From Citrobacter sp. wls619 (lineage in GTDB: Bacteria; Pseudomonadota; Gammaproteobacteria; Enterobacterales; Enterobacteriaceae), in contig NZ_SZXJ01000095.1 in NCBI RefSeq assembly GCF_005281345.1, positions 186,001 through 250,000 on the forward strand: a stretch of DNA of 64,000 nucleotides, given 5' to 3'. The notes under the pieces were generated by a model that was not told the DNA's origin, did not search any database, and saw only the letters and a program-made list of their open reading frames with translations. The position numbers and the translations under genes are program-made. Every line of letters starts with the position of its first letter. The stretch's first letter is position 1. Shown piece after piece: positions 57,702 to 64,000 of the stretch.

Positions 57702-58262
57702 TCATCTGACGAGAGATAACGGAACTTCCGCATCGGGTTCATGCGTGATCCGATTGCGCAGATCGCGACGAATCATTTCAATGACCCAAAACCAGAAAAT
57801 ATGCCCAATAATTTCCGACACATATTCATCAAATGGTAGCTGAGACAAGGGCGGCGAAAGATGAAGTGCGGGAATGAAAATACCATGAACCGCCACCGTC
57901 ACGATTAAACCTGCCAGTACCCCCTGCCAAAGTTTAACTTTTGGAAAAATTTCAGCGGCAACGCAATACCCAACCGCAAACACCAATGAAAATATGATGT
58001 GCGTGACCATAACCGGATTAATCACATGTTCAGAAAAGGTATAGACCGTTTGCGTGGGGTCAATCCCCAAATAGTCTCGGAGAAAAAGGTACGGAGGATT
58101 AAACTCATTTCTTCCCAGAGAAAATGTCCTGGGTGGAAGAGGAACTTCGGCCCCCCACTTAACAAATGCAGAAAGTACGCCAGAAACAATGCCGACTAAC
58201 ACGGCGGCGCCATAATGGCGACGTTCAGTCGGTGTCCTTGTGAATAAATCTTTCAGCTTCAT
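57702..58262 (-). CDS. YagU-like inner-membrane protein (DUF1440)
   Basis: 186-residue membrane protein with about four hydrophobic segments ([22 protein letters not shown] in pieces, [25 protein letters not shown], and [24 protein letters not shown]). It is close to E. coli YagU, which contributes to acid resistance, but some 18 residues shorter. The periplasmic loop between segments one and two (after PPRTFSLG) is reduced. It is monocistronic and convergent with mdtM. Function here is inferred only by family. Confidence 0.82.
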   Translation of the reverse strand: MKLKDLFTRTPTERRHYGAAVLVGIVSGVLSAFVKWGAEVPLPPRTFSLGRNEFNPPYLFLRDYLGIDPTQTVYTFSEHVINPVMVTHIIFSLVFAVGYCVAAEIFPKVKLWQGVLAGLIVTVAVHGIFIPALHLSPPLSQLPFDEYVSEIIGHIFWFWVIEMIRRDLRNRITHEPDAEVPLSLVR

Positions 58263-58422
58263 AACTCATCATCCCTTATATGCTAATAACACTAAAATCA
58301 GTGGCAATGCTACCCAGGATGGATACTAAAAATCGTGATTAAGATTACTTTTGATAAAAAATGATCCAATATGACTAAAGATGAGTTAATTTGATTATAA
58401 ATATAACGTCATTGCGAATGTT

Positions 58423-58489
58423 GGGCAGGCGTTTTATCCGACCTACTCGGTTACGTAGGCCGGATAAGGCGCCTGCGCCGCATCCGGCT
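58423..58489. repeat. BIME (two inverted REP units)
   Basis: GGGCAGGCGTTTTATCCGACCTAC and GTAGGCCGGATAAGGCGC...GCATCCGGC just downstream of the C-S lyase gene. The 58263-58420 part of the gap is AT-rich and otherwise featureless. Confidence 0.75.
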
Positions 58490-58503
58490 ACGATCACATC
58501 ACC

Positions 58504-59694
58504 TTACGCAATGCGGGCAAATCCCGCGTCCAAATCGGCAATCAGGTCGTTGATATCCTCGAGGCCAATATGCACTCTGACCAGAGTACCGCTGAAATCC
58601 ACCTCTCCAGCCGGACGAATGCTGTTCAGCTCTTCCGGCTGGTTCGCCAGAATGAGCGACTCAAATCCGCCCCACGAATAGGCCATATGGAACAGCGAAA
58701 AGTTATCGAGGAAGTTCGCCATCTGTTCGTCGGTCAGTCTTTTTTTCAGCACAAATGAGAACAGTCCCGAGCTTCCCGCAAAGTCGCGCTGGAAATACTC
58801 ATGCCCCGGACATTCCGGTAATGCCGGATGATTCACCCGCGCCACTTCCGGCCTTGCCGACAGCCAGCGGGCAATATGGATACTGCTCTCCTGATGCTGC
58901 TTGAGGCGTACCGCCAGGGTGCGCAATCCGCGGCTGCCGTTGTAGGCCGTATCGGCATCCAGCGTTTGCCCCATCAGGTAAGAGTTTTCGCGCAGACGGT
59001 CCCAACAGCGGGCGTTCGACACCGCGGTGCCCAGCATGGCGTCCGAATGGCCGATGGTGTACTTCGTTCCCGCCTGAATGGAAATATCCACACCATAATC
59101 CAGCGCTTTGAACAGCACGCCCGCTGCCCAGGTGTTGTCGATCATAATGACAATCTCCGGATTCACCGCGCGAATAGCCTTCACCATTCCCGGCACGTCC
59201 TGAACTTCCATCGTGATAGAACTTGGTGACTCAAGGAATACTACCTTCGTTTCCGGCCGCAGAAGATCGACGATACCCGCGCCGATCAGCGGATCGTAAT
59301 ACGTGGTTTCCACGTTGAATTTACTCAGGATCTTATTGCAGAAATCCTGGGTTGGCTCGTAGGCAGCACCCGTCATCAGAATATGATCGCCACTCTGAAC
59401 AAACGCCAGAATCGCGTTGGTCACCGCCGCAGCACCGCACGGGTACAGCGCGCAGCCTACGCCGCCTTCCAGCTCACTCATTGCTTTCTGGAAAGCAAAG
59501 TGGGTGTAGGTTCCGCGACGACCGTAAAACAGTTCGCCGTTCGCACGATTTGCGGTGGCAAATTTCTTGTCCTTCACGCTATCAAACACCAGCGAAGAGG
59601 CACGTTGGATCACCGGATTCACCGCGCCCTGGGTGTAGCGTTTATCCCGTCCAGCCACGACCAGATGAGTTTCAAGCTTCATTGCGTCTTTCAT
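58504..59694 (-). CDS. PLP-dependent cystathionine beta-lyase (MetC paralogue)
   Basis: Cys/Met-metabolism PLP enzyme that should cleave a C-S bond of cystathionine, cystine or a related amino acid to pyruvate, ammonia and a thiol. The 396 residues start [18 protein letters not shown] at an ATG with AGGAG. The cofactor and substrate motifs [21 protein letters not shown] and the Schiff-base lysine in [12 protein letters not shown] match MetC closely. The main biosynthetic metC is elsewhere in E. coli, so this is probably a second copy. It follows a symporter gene by 31 nt in one operon. Confidence 0.9.
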   Translation of the reverse strand: MKDAMKLETHLVVAGRDKRYTQGAVNPVIQRASSLVFDSVKDKKFATANRANGELFYGRRGTYTHFAFQKAMSELEGGVGCALYPCGAAAVTNAILAFVQSGDHILMTGAAYEPTQDFCNKILSKFNVETTYYDPLIGAGIVDLLRPETKVVFLESPSSITMEVQDVPGMVKAIRAVNPEIVIMIDNTWAAGVLFKALDYGVDISIQAGTKYTIGHSDAMLGTAVSNARCWDRLRENSYLMGQTLDADTAYNGSRGLRTLAVRLKQHQESSIHIARWLSARPEVARVNHPALPECPGHEYFQRDFAGSSGLFSFVLKKRLTDEQMANFLDNFSLFHMAYSWGGFESLILANQPEELNSIRPAGEVDFSGTLVRVHIGLEDINDLIADLDAGFARIA

Positions 59695-59725
59695 AACATC
59701 TCCTGTTCTTAATCCGTGTGAAAAC

Positions 59726-60958
59726 CTATACCACCGCAGCAGTAGAGTTGATTTCAGCGTTGGTCTGCTTTTTTCCAGCGAACCGTTCAACAATCTGCGC
59801 CGCATTCAAATCATGGATAACGTTAATCAGTGTGGCCGGCGCATCGGTAATGGTGCCCAGTACCACCAGCATCGGGATCGCTTCCATTGGCAGACCCAGC
59901 GTGGTGACGATAAAAATTTCACCGAGGAATGCCCCGCCCGGCACGCCGCCGACGATAATGGCGGAGAGCACCGCAATCAGCATCGTCAGGAAGAAGGTCT
60001 CAGTGGTGAACTCCATGCCCAGCACGGAATAGATAAAGACAATTTTCAGTGCGGCAATCATCGCTACGCCGCCTTTATTCAGGTTAACCAGCAGCGGAAT
60101 AGAGACATCAACGATTTCCGGGTTGATCCCCATCGCCTTACCGGCACGCAGCGTCACCGGCAGCGTCCCCAGCGAAGAGCAGGTCCCCAGCGCGGTAGCC
60201 GAAGGTTCAATCGCATTACGCCAGAAGGCTTTGACCGCCGGAATACCGCCGCCAATATACGAATAGAGAATCGAACCAAAAACAAAATAGACCAGCGTGG
60301 CGACCATAAACAGGCCGATGGCGCGGGCAAAGGTTAACAGCAGCGCCGAGTCCTGACTGGCCATGGTGGCGGCGAAATAGCAGCCCAGACCAATCGGCGC
60401 AACCTTCATAATGATCGAGACGATCTTCATGATCACGGTATTGGCATCTTCCAGCAGCGACGCAATGCGTTTACCTGCCTGATCCGACTGGCCAATCGCC
60501 ACACCGGCGATGATCGCCATTACGATCAGCGCCAGAATATTGGACTTAGAAAACAGTCCGATAAAGTCACTGGTGGTAATCATGCTGACAAAATCCATCT
60601 TGCCGCTACCCGCCTGCACGGACTGCGAGAGATCGATAGTGACGCCCTGCGCCGGGTTATACCATAGCGCCAGCGCCACGATCCCGGCCGCCGGAATAAA
60701 GGCCATGGCGATCGAAACAATAAAGATAATTGCCATAATGCGCCCCAGCCTTTTCAGGTCGGTCATACTGGCGATAGACGACATGACGCTGATCCCCACC
60801 AGCGGCACAATAATCATAAATAACAGGTTCAGGAATATCTGACCTATCGGCTGGAGTTTGCTGGCAAACGTCGGGGCATAAATACCTAATAAGCCGCCAA
60901 TCACCAGAGCAACTAATAAAATAATCGACGATCTGTAGGGTTCGAGTCGTGACCACAT
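59726..60958 (-). CDS. Dicarboxylate/amino acid:cation symporter (DAACS family)
   Basis: Sodium- or proton-coupled importer of the GltP/SstT/TcyP type. The ATG at 60958 ([16 protein letters not shown]) gives 410 residues; a 14-codon upstream extension is hydrophobic and unsupported. Family motifs include [19 protein letters not shown], the serine-rich hairpin [17 protein letters not shown], and [12 protein letters not shown] plus [10 protein letters not shown] in HP2/TM8. It is first gene of an operon with the C-S lyase, so it likely imports that enzyme's substrate. Divergent from a LysR gene. Confidence 0.9.
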   Translation of the reverse strand: MWSRLEPYRSSIILLVALVIGGLLGIYAPTFASKLQPIGQIFLNLLFMIIVPLVGISVMSSIASMTDLKRLGRIMAIIFIVSIAMAFIPAAGIVALALWYNPAQGVTIDLSQSVQAGSGKMDFVSMITTSDFIGLFSKSNILALIVMAIIAGVAIGQSDQAGKRIASLLEDANTVIMKIVSIIMKVAPIGLGCYFAATMASQDSALLLTFARAIGLFMVATLVYFVFGSILYSYIGGGIPAVKAFWRNAIEPSATALGTCSSLGTLPVTLRAGKAMGINPEIVDVSIPLLVNLNKGGVAMIAALKIVFIYSVLGMEFTTETFFLTMLIAVLSAIIVGGVPGGAFLGEIFIVTTLGLPMEAIPMLVVLGTITDAPATLINVIHDLNAAQIVERFAGKKQTNAEINSTAAVV

Positions 60959-61032
60959 AATCGGTACCTTTAGAATAATAATTAATGAGATTAAATTCAC
61001 AATGTGATGAGTTTCCGTTTCGCCTCCTTTTA

Positions 61033-61054
61033 TTTTGTGACGTAACTCACCTAA
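61033..61054. promoter_or_regulatory. CRP-like site between symporter and LysR genes
   Basis: TGTGA-CGTAAC-TCACC at 61036-61051 matches the CRP palindrome TGTGA-N6-TCACA at nine of ten core positions, about 80 bp upstream of the symporter ATG and 125 bp from the lysR ATG. It suggests catabolite control of the module. Confidence 0.65.
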
Positions 61055-61177
61055 GTTGTTATTTTTTCATTTTGCAAGCAAGTTGTTTCCTGTGATTCAA
61101 TAGTTGCATGTTTAAAAGGCGAATGTAACGGCCTATTCGTACCGTTTTTGCACATCACTTGTGAATTTAAGGAAACT

Positions 61178-62104
61178 ATGAGTACGCCGATTTCACTCAA
61201 GCATCTGGAGTTTTTCGTCAAAATCGTCGACTGTGGAGGTTTATCGGAGGCCGCCTCTCAGCTTAATGTGTCGCCGTCGGCGGTCAGCAAAAGCCTGACG
61301 GCGATGGAAGATACATTGGGGACAACATTAATTAAGCGCACTACCCGCAGTATTACCTTAACCGATGCCGGGCAATATTTATTTAACCGCGCCAATAAGT
61401 TACTGACAGAATTTGATGAAACGCTGAATACTACCTCTGGTTATTATCACAGCCCGCAGGGGGAATTACGCATAACCTGTTCCATTGCTTTTGGTTATTC
61501 GCGGCTGGTAAATCTGGTGGATAAATATCGCTCACAGTTCCCCGATGTGAACCTGTATATCGATCTCAACGATAACTTCGTTAATCTGAATGAAACAGAT
61601 TTCGACATCGCCCTGCGCATCTCCACCGCACCACCGCAGAACTATGCTATGCGCAAGCTGGTGCCTATCCGCTGGGCGTACTGCGCATCGCCCGGATACC
61701 TTGCCAAAAAAGGCATGCCCCAGCGCCGAAGCGATCTGGTGGATCACGATTGCCTGGTTTACCCCGGTCTCACACCGGTGCTGAAGGTGGCCGATGATCA
61801 GGATCGTCTGCATCAGTTGAAGCTGCATATGCCAATCCAGGCCAACAGCAGCCTGGTATTACTGAAGTCGGTGTTAGAAGATCAGGGCGTGGCGTATTTG
61901 CCCACCTATCTGATTGGCGATCATATTCAAAAAGAAGAGATAACGCCGCTGATGCTCGACGGCACCATCACCTGTGAAACCCACGCCCTGTATGCGCTCT
62001 ATTTTCCCAGCAAGTACAGCAATCCAAAGGTGCGCTCGTTTATCGATTTTCTGGTCGCAGAACTTGGTCCGCTACCGGCCTGGGATAACTGGATCCCAGG
62101 ATAA
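61178..62104 (+). CDS. LysR-family transcriptional regulator
   Basis: 308-residue LysR-type regulator, ATG at 61178 ([17 protein letters not shown]) with an AAGGAAA site. The N-terminal HTH is [36 protein letters not shown] in pieces; the effector domain (from about 90) has the two-lobe substrate-binding fold pattern. It is divergently transcribed from the symporter/C-S lyase operon across 219 bp, so it probably controls it. Effector ligand unknown. It is more like the CrgA/PecT subgroup than MetR or CysB, in my reading. Confidence 0.92.
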   Translation: MSTPISLKHLEFFVKIVDCGGLSEAASQLNVSPSAVSKSLTAMEDTLGTTLIKRTTRSITLTDAGQYLFNRANKLLTEFDETLNTTSGYYHSPQGELRITCSIAFGYSRLVNLVDKYRSQFPDVNLYIDLNDNFVNLNETDFDIALRISTAPPQNYAMRKLVPIRWAYCASPGYLAKKGMPQRRSDLVDHDCLVYPGLTPVLKVADDQDRLHQLKLHMPIQANSSLVLLKSVLEDQGVAYLPTYLIGDHIQKEEITPLMLDGTITCETHALYALYFPSKYSNPKVRSFIDFLVAELGPLPAWDNWIPG

Positions 62105-62178
62105 GCGCTTCCCCTCTAAAATGGGAGGCACACCACAAATTTTGCGCGATCCCGCCGTCTGGCTCTATCCTTAAGCCT

Positions 62179-63459
62179 ATGAATAAAATTGCTGAACTCA
62201 AACGCGCCAAGCGACTGGCGCTCTCTCTGCTGCTGGCCGCCGCCGCCACCTTCGTCATTACGCTGTTTCTGCCACCTAACTTCTGGGTGCTCGGAGTCAA
62301 GGCGATTGCCGAAGCGGCGATGGTCGGCGCACTGGCGGACTGGTTCGCCGTGGTGGCGCTTTTTCGCCGGGTGCCGATCCCATTTATCGCGCAACATACG
62401 GCGATTATCCCGCGCAATAAGGACAGAATCGGCGAAAATCTCGGTCAGTTTGTGCAGGAGAAATTCCTCGATACCCAGTCTCTGGTCGCGCTGATCCGCC
62501 GCCATGAACCGGCGCTGTTGATTGGCAACTGGTTCAGCCAACCGGAAAATGCCCAGCGTATTGGCCAGCATTTACTGCAAATCATGAGCGGATTTCTCGA
62601 GCTCACCGATGACTCGCGTATTCAGCGGCTCATTAAACGGGCGGTGCATAAGGCCATCGACAAGGTTGATCTTTCTGGCACCAGTGCGCTGATGCTGGAA
62701 AGCATGACCAAAAACAATCGCCATCAGGCGTTGCTCGACACGTTGATCGCTCAACTGATCGCCCTGCTTCAGCGCGACAGTTCGCGAACATTTATTGCCC
62801 AGCAGATCGTACGCTGGCTGGAGACCGAACACCCACTCAAGGCGAAGATCCTGCCGACCGAATGGTTAGGTGAACACAGCGCCGAGCTGGTCACTGATGC
62901 CGTCAACTCTCTGCTGGATGATATCAGCCACGATCGGGCACATCAGATCCGCCACGCCTTCGATCGCGCCACATTAAGGCTTATCGAGAAGCTCAAACAC
63001 GATCCGGAGATGGCCGTGCGGGCAGAGAGCCTCAAAAGCTATCTGAAAGAAGACGAAGCCTTTAACCGCTATCTCGGCGAACTGTGGGCTGACCTGCGCC
63101 AGTGGGTGAAAACTGACATTAACGCCGACGATTCCCGCGTGAAGCTGCGCATCGCCAGCGCCGGGCAGTGGTTCGGCGAAACGCTGGTTGCCGACAGCGC
63201 CCTGCGCGCCTCACTGAATGGGCATCTGGAGCAGGCCGCGCATAAAGTGGCTCCGGAGTTCGCCACTTTCCTGACGCGCCATATCAGCGACACGGTGAAA
63301 AGTTGGGATGCGCACGATATGTCGCAGCAAATTGAGCTGAACATCGGTAAAGATTTGCAGTTTATCCGCGTCAACGGCACGCTGGTCGGCGGTTCTATTG
63401 GGCTGGTTTTATATCTGTTGTCGCAAATACCTTCCCTGCTGACGCTGGCGAATTTTTAA
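62179..63459 (+). CDS. yjiN: DUF445-family membrane-associated protein YjiN
   Basis: 426 residues, same as E. coli YjiN. N-terminal hydrophobic helices ([21 protein letters not shown] and the [18 protein letters not shown] motif of DUF445). A long helical, charged middle follows, and a C-terminal membrane segment ([22 protein letters not shown]). Function unknown. It is separated from lysR by 74 nt and is followed 13 nt later by a GNAT gene, probably in one transcript. Confidence 0.93.
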   Translation: MNKIAELKRAKRLALSLLLAAAATFVITLFLPPNFWVLGVKAIAEAAMVGALADWFAVVALFRRVPIPFIAQHTAIIPRNKDRIGENLGQFVQEKFLDTQSLVALIRRHEPALLIGNWFSQPENAQRIGQHLLQIMSGFLELTDDSRIQRLIKRAVHKAIDKVDLSGTSALMLESMTKNNRHQALLDTLIAQLIALLQRDSSRTFIAQQIVRWLETEHPLKAKILPTEWLGEHSAELVTDAVNSLLDDISHDRAHQIRHAFDRATLRLIEKLKHDPEMAVRAESLKSYLKEDEAFNRYLGELWADLRQWVKTDINADDSRVKLRIASAGQWFGETLVADSALRASLNGHLEQAAHKVAPEFATFLTRHISDTVKSWDAHDMSQQIELNIGKDLQFIRVNGTLVGGSIGLVLYLLSQIPSLLTLANF

Positions 63460-63472
63460 GGAGAAAAATTCA

Positions 63473-63937
63473 ATGACAATCAACATCCGCATTTTTTCCC
63501 TGCGCGAGACACCGGAAAAGCTGCACGAGGTCACCGCTTACTTTCAACAACAATGGGCCTCAGAAGACTCCATGAAGGTTTACGAGGATGCGCTGCATCG
63601 TTGCATTGGCGCAAAGAACCCACTACCGCAGTGGTATTGGTTGCAGGATGGCGACAGCATTGTTGGCTGCGCCGGATTGATCACCAATGATTTTATCAGT
63701 CGCGGCGAACTGTGGCCGTGGCTATGTGCGCTCTATATCGATCCTCGCTATCGTGGGCAAGGTCTGGCATTTCGCCTGATTGAACATATTGCGCAGCAGG
63801 CCAGACAGCTGGGGTTTATGCAGCTCCATTTGTGTACCGACCTGGAAGGGTTATACGAGAAAGCGGGATTTTACTTTGACGGGCCGGGCTATCATCCGTG
63901 GGGGGAAGTGTCACGGGTCTACAGTCGTAATCTGTAA
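63473..63937 (+). CDS. GNAT-family N-acetyltransferase
   Basis: 154-residue single-domain acetyltransferase starting MTINIRIFSLRETPEKLHEV, with an AAGGAGAAA site. The acetyl-CoA motif A is ALYIDPRYRGQGLAFRLIEHI near residues 85-105. A tryptophan-rich stretch (PQWYWLQ, LWPWLCALY) resembles small aminoglycoside- or amino-acid-type acetyltransferases, but no substrate can be named. It starts 13 nt after yjiN, so co-expression is likely. Confidence 0.87.
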   Translation: MTINIRIFSLRETPEKLHEVTAYFQQQWASEDSMKVYEDALHRCIGAKNPLPQWYWLQDGDSIVGCAGLITNDFISRGELWPWLCALYIDPRYRGQGLAFRLIEHIAQQARQLGFMQLHLCTDLEGLYEKAGFYFDGPGYHPWGEVSRVYSRNL

Positions 63938-64000
63938 ACGCGCAATTGTTGTACATCAATAAAGCCTGACATATTACATGGTTATAATGCGGCGTCTTTT

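Noticed and set aside
63960-63990. Promoter-like TATAAT near the right end of the window
   Set aside because: The -10 box is perfect, but no acceptable -35 lies at 16-18 bp and no gene is visible before the window ends.

Overview
This is a chromosomal window from an enterobacterium close to Escherichia, Salmonella and Citrobacter. Gene order is nearly collinear with the E. coli K-12 99-100 min region, read in inverse orientation: ytjB-lplA-deoDBAC-yjjIWVU-ytjA-osmY-prfC-yjjG-rimI-holD-rsmC-leuVPQ ... fhuF ... bglJ-yjjQ-yjjPB-dnaTC-yjjA-opgB-lgoDRT-tsr-btsT-yjiXA-[hsd/symE region]-yjiSR-rpn-mdtM ... yjiN. A Salmonella-type diguanylate cyclase next to the leucine tRNA cluster and several non-K-12 accessory genes make Citrobacter a good guess. 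That is inference; no marker in the window proves genus.

Region by region. 0-8.4 kb: lipoate salvage (lplA) and nucleoside catabolism. deoC, deoA, deoB and deoD read leftwards from a CRP/CytR/DeoR-type control region, with the uncharacterised glycyl radical enzyme and activase pair yjjI-yjjW divergent. A second perfect DeoR palindrome lies inside yjjI. 8.4-16.1 kb: housekeeping genes (TatD-like and patatin-like hydrolases, osmY, prfC, yjjG, rimI-holD, rsmC). 16.2-16.6 kb: three identical tRNA-Leu(CAG) genes. 16.6-22.8 kb: an accessory-looking stretch with yjjZ, a diguanylate cyclase, fhuF with a Fur-like box, an orphan PTS EIIC with an overlapping upstream small ORF, a YbaK-like protein, and bglJ-yjjQ. 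23-31 kb: yjjPB, dnaTC, yjjA, opgB, and the first part of the L-galactonate cluster (lgoD, lgoR). 31-39 kb: lgoT, a GNAT protein, tsr with a sigma-28 promoter, btsT with CRP and BtsR sites, yjiX and yjiA.

38.9-50.2 kb corresponds to the enterobacterial immigration control region. It carries a NERD-nuclease/SF1-helicase protein, a complete type I restriction-modification system (hsdM-hsdS-hsdR with 1- and 4-nt overlaps), and SymE with a LexA-like box and an antisense SymR-like RNA. It also carries a compact AT-rich type VI secretion cassette on the opposite strand: a Tlde1/DUF2778 peptidoglycan-targeting effector, a candidate immunity protein and an Hcp, with no other T6SS gene in the window. 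50.4-53.1 kb is a MarR-regulated HlyD/DUF2955 efflux-type operon. 53.1-58.3 kb holds yjiS, the MocR-type regulator yjiR, an intact Rpn-family nuclease, the drug/proton antiporter mdtM and a YagU-like membrane protein. 58.5-62.1 kb is a C-S lyase (MetC paralogue) plus a dicarboxylate/amino-acid:cation symporter with a divergent LysR regulator, a likely amino-acid or sulfur-compound uptake and cleavage module. The window ends with yjiN and a GNAT acetyltransferase.

REP/BIME palindromes sit at eleven or so intergenic sites, mostly at gene 3' ends. I see no insertion sequence, CRISPR array, rRNA or prophage. Most genes are recognisable families. The least described parts are the NERD-helicase/hsd neighbourhood, the orphan T6SS cassette, the small ORF and palindrome ahead of the orphan EIIC, and the MetC-like/symporter/LysR module. 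Family assignments are from reading the sequences and recall of relatives; no database search was run.
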